IMG/VR virus record: IMGVR_UViG_3300037153_000029
Location: 1 to 48,223 of that record
DNA from: a virus
DNA: 48,223 nucleotides
Direction: 5' to 3' (one strand)
Made by a program: the position numbers and the translations under genes. Under the pieces are notes generated by a model. The model was not told the DNA's origin, searched no databases, and saw nothing but the letters and a program-made list of their open reading frames with translations. Shown here piece after piece: positions 43,865 to 48,223 of the stretch. The stretch's first letter is position 1. Each line of letters begins with the position of its first letter.

Positions 43865-44130
43865 CATCGCACTTCCCATCGAACCCGCACCGCGATCGCT
43901 GCAGATCGTGCAAACGCCCGATCATGTGGGCGATCACAGAAAAGAATCGTCGCATCCCGCTCGACCCAGAGCCATGCGCTGACGGCAACATTCTGCTGAC
44001 GCCGCGCGGCAATTTCATGCTGCCGATCGCGACAGTTCGATTCGCAGTGCAGCTCGACAATCCGCAGCGATACAAGTCGCACTTCGCGACGTGCCCGAAC
44101 GCTGCGCAGCATCGCAAAGTGAAACGATGA
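43861..44130 (+). CDS. Small zinc-ribbon protein
   Basis: 89 aa. DRCRSCKRPIMWAITEKNRR then IPLDPEP is a Cys-x2-Cys zinc ribbon found in phage and actinobacterial proteins; the second pair is partly formed by HFATCPNA near the C-terminus. Starts at the exonuclease stop (ATGA). Function unknown; probably binds nucleic acid. Confidence 0.75.
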   Translation: MTSHFPSNPHRDRCRSCKRPIMWAITEKNRRIPLDPEPCADGNILLTPRGNFMLPIATVRFAVQLDNPQRYKSHFATCPNAAQHRKVKR

Positions 44131-44315
44131 AGCCGAAGACATTGCTCGCGCAGCTCGATCAGCTGATCACTGTCACATGGGACGGCAATTTGCTGAGCAA
44201 AGATGCGCGCGACGAACTCGTGCGACGCGGACTTGTGCAACGTCATCACGGCTGGAACTGGCTCACGCGCGAAGGCATCGAACTCGCTGAGCACTACAAA
44301 TTTCTGAAAACATGA
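44127..44315 (+). CDS. Winged-helix-like small protein, 62 aa
   Basis: ATG 44127 overlaps the previous TGA. LLAQLDQLITVTWDGNLLSK, DARDELVRRGLVQRHHGWNW and TREGIELAEHYKFL form the helix-turn-helix plus wing of small phage DNA-binding proteins. Putative transcription or replication factor; no named family. Confidence 0.65.
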   Translation: MKPKTLLAQLDQLITVTWDGNLLSKDARDELVRRGLVQRHHGWNWLTREGIELAEHYKFLKT

Positions 44316-44533
44316 GCGACGAGCGCGAACAATATCCGCACGGCAAGATCAGCGCTGATGATGATGGCTCGCTCGACATCGCTGTCGCTGCCGACCCCGG
44401 CTACAACGTCGTGCGCATCGAGTTCGGCAAAGAGATCAGCTGGCTCGCGCTTGACGTCGAATCAGCCGAGCGACTCGTCGCTGTGCTCGAACAAAAGATC
44501 GATGACTTGAAAGCAGGTGGCACATCATCATGA
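44312..44533 (+). CDS. Small acidic protein, 73 aa
   Basis: Begins MSDEREQYPHGKISADDDGS, then a strand-rich middle (IAVAADPGYNVVRIEFGKEI) and a C-terminal helix (SAERLVAVLEQKIDDLKAG). Acidic, possibly a DNA mimic or regulator, but this is not shown. Coupled at both ends. Confidence 0.7.
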   Translation: MSDEREQYPHGKISADDDGSLDIAVAADPGYNVVRIEFGKEISWLALDVESAERLVAVLEQKIDDLKAGGTSS

Positions 44534-44700
44534 CTGAAGGCGAACTCACAGCGATCATCGCGAGCTGCCGCGATGAGATCGCTCAGGGCATTGCAGACGA
44601 GATGGGCAAAGATTTCGCAATTCACACGACGCGCTGGGATGAGATCATCCGGCGCGCGTGCCTTGAAACCTACAAACTTGGACTGAGAGACGCCGCATGA
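44530..44700 (+). CDS. Hypothetical helical protein, 56 aa
   Basis: ATG 44530 overlaps the previous stop, TGA 44698-44700 overlaps the next ATG. ELTAIIASCRDEIAQGIADE and DEIIRRACLETYKLGLRDAA are helices. No family recognised. Confidence 0.65.
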   Translation: MTEGELTAIIASCRDEIAQGIADEMGKDFAIHTTRWDEIIRRACLETYKLGLRDAA

Positions 44701-44978
44701 ACAAACCGAAGCTCCGCGCATGGCACTCTGATGAACTCGCATTCACCGATTCAGTCGAGGCAATGAAAGCAGTGAGCACGAGCGACGCGATGGCTGAGAA
44801 ATTTTGGGGCGAATTGTTCGGGCGTCATCCCGGCGTGCAGCTGTTGACGATCTCGGACATGGCCGCTCGATGGATAAACAATCATCCGCCGGAGCTTCGT
44901 GACAACGCCAAGCAGGCGATGAGCGAAGCGATCGCCGGACTCACAGCGATCGATCAAAAATATGAGCAAAGAGAGTGA
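44697..44978 (+). CDS. Hypothetical protein, 93 aa
   Basis: SDELAFTDSVEAMKAVSTSD, KFWGELFGRHPGVQLLTISD, MAARWINNHPPELRDNAKQA: alpha-rich small protein with an aromatic centre. No family recognised. Coupled to the neighbours by overlaps at both ends. Confidence 0.65.
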   Translation: MNKPKLRAWHSDELAFTDSVEAMKAVSTSDAMAEKFWGELFGRHPGVQLLTISDMAARWINNHPPELRDNAKQAMSEAIAGLTAIDQKYEQRE

Positions 44979-45348
44979 AAAACAACAGCAACAACTTGAA
45001 CTGCTGATCAGCGCAGCGAAAGAGAGCAAGTCGCGCACGCCAGAAGAGCTGCTCGACTACGTGATCAGCCTCTATGGCGAGCAGTTTATCAAAGCGAATG
45101 ACGAGATCGCGCGACTGAAGAGCGCGAACGACGAGCTGTTCAAGATCAAGCAGCGCGTCGTGATCGTGAATCGCGAGCTGCTCAACAAGAACACCGAGCT
45201 GATCGATCGCGTGATCGTAGTTGTGAAGACGACGCTCGATGATTGCACGCACCCAGACTGCATCGTCGATCGCAAAGAGAAGGGTTTTTCAAACTGCGCA
45301 GGCGGACATCTCGCGCGCAAAGTCGTCACGAATGTCAAGAAACTCTGA
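44962..45348 (+). CDS. Coiled-coil protein with Cys pair, 128 aa
   Basis: The N-terminal 100 residues form coiled coils (KESEKQQQQLELLISAAKES, EQFIKANDEIARLKSANDEL). The end has DDCTHPDCIVDRKEKGFSNC then AGGHLARK, a possible zinc site. No family recognised. Confidence 0.65.
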   Translation: MSKESEKQQQQLELLISAAKESKSRTPEELLDYVISLYGEQFIKANDEIARLKSANDELFKIKQRVVIVNRELLNKNTELIDRVIVVVKTTLDDCTHPDCIVDRKEKGFSNCAGGHLARKVVTNVKKL

Positions 45349-45352
45349 ACCC

Positions 45353-45649
45353 ATGTGGCAAGTCAATCTCGACTTCGTCGATCGAATGCAGCGCGAGCTT
45401 GAAGCGAACGCGCACAAGGGCGATTGGCTCGCGTGGCAGCCCGATCGCTACGATCTATATGTCGAGCTGCGTCATCATTCGAAGAAACTGCTCGACGCGA
45501 TTCACAGTGCTGATCACAACTTGACCGCAGAGCGCGCAGCTGATCTCGCAAATCTCTGCATGAAGGCATGGGAGATGGCACAGAAAAATGTCACCACAGA
45601 AGTCGAACCAAAAAGTGTGGGTCGAGACGCGAACGATCGACCCGCCTGA
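45353..45649 (+). CDS. Conserved phage protein (NAHKGDW family), 98 aa
   Basis: MWQVNLDFVDRMQRELEANA, HKGDWLAWQPDRYDLYVELR, then ADHNLTAERAADLANLCMKA. This helical pattern recurs in small phage/mobile-element proteins with an HxGDW motif, reminiscent of MazG-type all-alpha proteins although the catalytic residues are not evident. The start at 45353 is 4 nt after the previous stop; an ATG at 45332 is equally possible. Confidence 0.7.
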   Translation: MWQVNLDFVDRMQRELEANAHKGDWLAWQPDRYDLYVELRHHSKKLLDAIHSADHNLTAERAADLANLCMKAWEMAQKNVTTEVEPKSVGRDANDRPA

Positions 45650-45890
45650 AGGCATCACGATTAGCGGCCGCTTCGGTGGCTCGATCATGTTCGTCGCCTA
45701 CAGCAGAGTGCTCGATCGCTGGCTCTGGATTCAACCCGGCGGCGTCGAAGAGAAGATCGCAGAGCCAGAGATGATCTTTGTCGACGAAGACTACATCAAA
45801 AAACACACGCTCGCGAAGCCGCGATCGCGCACAGAAAAGCCGTCGCACATTCATCGAAAACGATCGTCGCAGCTGCAGCTCGATCTGTGA
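45588..45890 (+). CDS. Hypothetical protein, 100 aa
   Basis: Begins within the previous gene (62-nt overlap). WVETRTIDPPEGITISGRFG and IMFVAYSRVLDRWLWIQPGG form a strand-rich domain, then a basic tail (KPRSRTEKPSHIHRKRSSQ). No family recognised. The overlap is unusually long for this genome, so the start may be internal. Confidence 0.6.
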   Translation: MSPQKSNQKVWVETRTIDPPEGITISGRFGGSIMFVAYSRVLDRWLWIQPGGVEEKIAEPEMIFVDEDYIKKHTLAKPRSRTEKPSHIHRKRSSQLQLDL

Positions 45891-45922
45891 ACAAGTTGCG
45901 AATAAGAAAAGTAGAAAAATTT

Positions 45923-45951
45923 CTTGCACGGCTGCGAGCCGCGAGCTGATC
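45923..45951 (+). promoter_or_regulatory. Weak promoter-like element upstream of helicase
   Basis: Plus strand: AGTAGAAAAATTT then CTTGCACGG (45923-45931), 14 nt containing the small hairpin CGGCT-GCG-AGCCG, hexamer CTGATC. Same spacing as copies A-D but a poor -10. A 27-codon frame starts directly after it (45952-46035). The 193 bases from 45891 to 46083 hold nothing else. Confidence 0.35.
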
Positions 45952-46083
45952 ATGTTTGTTCAATGTTCAGCGACGCGCAATCTTCCACTCTGCGGTCGGG
46001 CGCGGGCACTTGCTCTCAGCATCTGCTCGGGCTGAACCGCTCGGCTGCAGAGTCGAAGGGTGCGTCATAGGCGCGAGCTGTCG

Positions 46084-47814
46084 ATGCCCATTTCGTTCGA
46101 CGATTTCAAAGCTCGACTCGCTGCTTCGAAAGCGAAGTTCGAACAGAAAAAACAAGCTGACACCGGCAGCGCTGCAGAAATTGGTGATACGGTCCCAGCG
46201 CAAGACCCGCAAGATGTTCAAGATCAACAGCCGATAGCCTCGTCACAGCCTCAGCCGCCGGCGTGGTCAGGGGCAAAACCGCGCAAGCGCGGGAAGCGCG
46301 ATCAACAGCAGCAAACGGTCGACGTGCAGCGCGAGAGTGCGCCACACTCAGTCGAAGCAGAGCAGGGCGTCATCAGCTCGATCATGCGCGACTGTCAGCG
46401 CGGCGAGCGCACCGTGATCGCTGAAGTCGCATCAAAGATCAACGAGAACTTTTTCTACGTTCCCGCGCACAAGACGATCTACGAGATGATGGTGTCGCTG
46501 TGGCGCGCGAATCGACCGATCGATCTGATCAGCTTCACTGAGTTCATGCGTCGCAAAGATATTCTCGCAGCTGTCGGCGGCGCCGCTTACGTCACCGAGC
46601 TGCACAGCTACATCGACAAGCTGACGAACTTTGTGCCGACTGCAGCTGCTGTCGACTACTATGTCGCGATTGTGCGCGAAAAATTTGCGCGTCGCGAGAT
46701 CATCGCTGATGCGACGCGACTTGTGCGCTCAGCTTATGGCGCCGACGCTGATGAATTTTCGGGCATCGTGCAGCGAGTGACGAATCGCATCGTTCACATC
46801 GGCGCCGCGACGAACGGGCAATTTCCGCAGCTGCAAGACACAGCAGACTTTTTCTCGACTGACGACCCGCCGCTGCCAAAGCTGGTCATTCATCATCTCT
46901 TACACAGAGGCAGCAAGATGCTGCTCGGCGGTAATTCGAAAGGGCGAAAAACGTGGGCGCTCATGGACTTGGCGATCGCAGTCTCGTGCGGCGTTGATTG
47001 GTGGGGATTTCACACCCAGCGCGGCGCCGTCTGCTACATCAACCTCGAACTGCAGCCAGAGTTCTTTCGTGTGCGCCAGAAGAAAATCTGCGAAGTGCGC
47101 AACATTCAGCCGGAGCGCGGCATGTTTATGGCTTGGCATCTGCGCGGGCACGCGAAGCCGATGACGCAGTTGATCGGCGATCTGCTCGGCTTTCTCAAGC
47201 AGTATCGTTTCAAGCTGATCATCATCGACCCGATCTACAAGACGCTGCCTGCTTTTCGTGGCAGCGAGAACGACAGCGCGATGATCACGCAGCTGCTGAA
47301 CGAAGTCGAGACGATCGCTGTCGAGACTGGCGCAGCTGTGTTGTTCTGCTCGCATTTCTCGAAGGGCGATCAAGCTGACAAAGAGTCGATGGACAGAGTG
47401 AGCGGCAGCGGTGCGTGGGCGCGCGACCCAGACACGCTGCTCACGATGACAGCGCACGAAGAGCAGGACTGCTTCACTGTCGAAGCGACGCTGCGCAATC
47501 TGGCGCCGATTTTTCCGCTCGTCGTCAAATGGGACTATCCGCTTTTCGTGCGCCAAGATGAGCTGTCGCCTGATCGACTGAAGCGGCGCGGTCCCAAAGC
47601 TGCATCGCCCGACAAATTGCTCGACGTGCTCAGCGAGTTCAACGGGCAAGAGCCAAAAGATGTGCTGCAGCAGATGCGCGATCAACATGGAATCACGCGA
47701 GCGACCGTCTACAGAATGAAGACAGTGCTTGAAGAACGTGGTCAGTTGAAGACCGAAGACGGATTGTGGTTGAAAGTGAAACCTGAGACAGAACAAAAAG
47801 CGACAAGCGAATGA
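46084..47814 (+). CDS. Replicative helicase-like protein: DnaB N-domain plus RepA-type ATPase
   Basis: 576 aa from ATG 46084. After a Gln/Pro-rich leader (DPQDVQDQQPIASSQPQPPA), residues 86-190 match the DnaB N-terminal domain (PHSVEAEQGVISSIMRDC). The second half is RecA-like of the RepA/AAA_25 type: a variant Walker A GGNSKGRKTWALMDLA (about 272-287), Walker B KLIIIDPIY (near 378-383), and a sensor region LFCSHFSKGD. The C-terminal 90 residues contain a winged-helix part (DQHGITRATVYRMKTVLEER). Probably unwinds the origin that follows at 47837-48050. Confidence 0.88.
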   Translation: MPISFDDFKARLAASKAKFEQKKQADTGSAAEIGDTVPAQDPQDVQDQQPIASSQPQPPAWSGAKPRKRGKRDQQQQTVDVQRESAPHSVEAEQGVISSIMRDCQRGERTVIAEVASKINENFFYVPAHKTIYEMMVSLWRANRPIDLISFTEFMRRKDILAAVGGAAYVTELHSYIDKLTNFVPTAAAVDYYVAIVREKFARREIIADATRLVRSAYGADADEFSGIVQRVTNRIVHIGAATNGQFPQLQDTADFFSTDDPPLPKLVIHHLLHRGSKMLLGGNSKGRKTWALMDLAIAVSCGVDWWGFHTQRGAVCYINLELQPEFFRVRQKKICEVRNIQPERGMFMAWHLRGHAKPMTQLIGDLLGFLKQYRFKLIIIDPIYKTLPAFRGSENDSAMITQLLNEVETIAVETGAAVLFCSHFSKGDQADKESMDRVSGSGAWARDPDTLLTMTAHEEQDCFTVEATLRNLAPIFPLVVKWDYPLFVRQDELSPDRLKRRGPKAASPDKLLDVLSEFNGQEPKDVLQQMRDQHGITRATVYRMKTVLEERGQLKTEDGLWLKVKPETEQKATSE

Positions 47815-47836
47815 CTTACATTTCACAAGCAGCAGT

Positions 47837-48050
47837 TGTCTCACGTTTCACGTTCAAAGAATGCGAGACAGTGCTCAAATCTCGACTGTCTCAGCTTGTT
47901 TTCTACTGTCTCACGTTTATTCTTGAGACGCCCTTGTTCGCTGTCTCATGTTCACACAACCCTCCGGGTTGTTTGTGTGTGAGGACACACCCAGAACATC
48001 GAGACAGCACGACAAAGGGCGCTCAAATCTGAGACAATTAACTTGAGACA
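47837..48050. repeat. Iteron-like TGAGACA array, candidate origin
   Basis: Nine copies of TGAGACA or a one-base variant: reverse-oriented at 47837, 47887, 47907, 47942; forward at 47864 (CGAGACA), 47924 (TGAGACG), 48000 (CGAGACA), 48030 and 48044. Six are exact. GCTCAAATCT also occurs twice (47873, 48021). Spacing is irregular (14-58 nt). The region is AT-richer than the flanking genes and is immediately after the helicase gene. Origin or operator array; an origin is preferred from the position. Confidence 0.65.
47956..47974 (+). terminator. Hairpin after helicase gene
   Basis: ACAACCC-TCC-GGGTTGT (47956-47972), a 7-bp perfect stem with 3-nt loop, then TTGTGTGTG, T-rich but not a pure T-tract. 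It could be a terminator or a structural part of the repeat array. Confidence 0.55.
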
Positions 48051-48223
48051 ATGAAGCACTGGGCTGAACCGTCGCAGAAAAAGCTCGAAGAGTGGGCTGA
48101 AGCTGAGCGCGAATATCTCGCGAGCGCGCCCGCAGTCGGTGCGCCCGTCATGTTCAACGGCGCGCGAATGATGTGGTTCGTCGGCGCTGAGCTGCACGTC
48201 GACGGCTACGTCTGGGCTGAGTT
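48051..48223 (+). CDS. Hypothetical protein, 5' part only
   Basis: ATG 48051, directly after the last TGAGACA repeat, open for 57 codons to the window edge. Residues: MKHWAEPSQKKLEEWAEAER, EYLASAPAVGAPVMFNGARM, MWFVGAELHVDGYVWAE. An N-terminal helix then a strand-rich part. No family recognised; the C-terminus is missing. Confidence 0.6.
   Translation, partial: MKHWAEPSQKKLEEWAEAEREYLASAPAVGAPVMFNGARMMWFVGAELHVDGYVWAE

Noticed and set aside
46900-47844. 314-codon minus-strand open frame opposite the helicase
   Set aside because: Antisense to a clear RecA-like domain with Walker motifs; Arg/His-rich, no start signal.
47837-48050. CRISPR array
   Set aside because: The repeats are only 7-10 nt, face both directions and have irregular spacers of 14-58 nt, unlike CRISPR repeats.
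1-48223. Integrase, excisionase, C1-type repressor, attachment site or tRNA genes
   Set aside because: No tyrosine/serine recombinase motif, HTH repressor with protease domain, or cloverleaf sequence was seen; gaps are too short for most of these. Absence outside the window cannot be judged.

Overview
The window is a 48.2 kb stretch of a tailed bacteriophage genome (Caudoviricetes, contractile-tailed myovirus morphotype). It is densely coded on both strands, with many ATGA stop/start overlaps, and both ends run off inside genes. No integrase, C1-type repressor or tRNA gene was recognised, so nothing here argues for lysogeny, but part of the genome may lie outside the window. The host cannot be named. 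A contractile tail, a DUF3309-like membrane peptide and a holin/GH75-like lysin group suit a bacterial host of moderately high G+C, probably Gram-negative.

Layout. (1) Positions 1-7814, minus strand: an accessory arm of small, often Cys-rich proteins (DUF6011-like, DUF6891-like, DUF932, secreted and basic peptides). They are driven by a repeated promoter element that puts the -10 box 5-7 nt before several ATGs. (2) Positions 7906-36102, plus strand: a late operon with a lambda-like head (small and large terminase, lambda-family portal, ClpP-type protease with a nested scaffold start, decoration protein, gpE-type capsid, gpFII-like joiner, gpZ-like protein). A P2/Mu-like contractile tail follows (terminator, sheath, tube, chaperone with a probable frameshift, tape measure, X, D, V, U, gp25/W, fibre, J, I, tailspike). 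A holin and GH75-like lysin sit inside the baseplate block. A two-gene moron-like insert (11583-12385), including a minus-strand ribbon-helix-helix regulator, separates terminase from portal. (3) Positions 36056-42174, minus strand: a PLP fold-type II enzyme coupled to a DNA methyltransferase, a RecT/Bet annealing protein, several small genes, a J-domain-like protein, a YkgJ-type Cys cluster protein and a second RHH regulator. (4) Positions 42228-48223, plus strand: a DUF1064 nuclease, a DUF2800/Cas4-like exonuclease that pairs functionally with Bet, a run of small coupled genes, and a DnaB-N/RepA-like helicase. An iteron-like array of TGAGACA repeats (47837-48050) follows the helicase and is a candidate replication origin.

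The early arms (regions 1, 3 and 4) would supply takeover functions, recombination, DNA modification and replication, and region 2 builds and releases virions. A single promoter architecture, CTTGCGCAC then 14 nt then a -10-like hexamer, recurs upstream of at least six transcription units and links the two arms. No gene-free stretch exceeds about 240 bases. The longest, 47815-48050, holds the repeat array.
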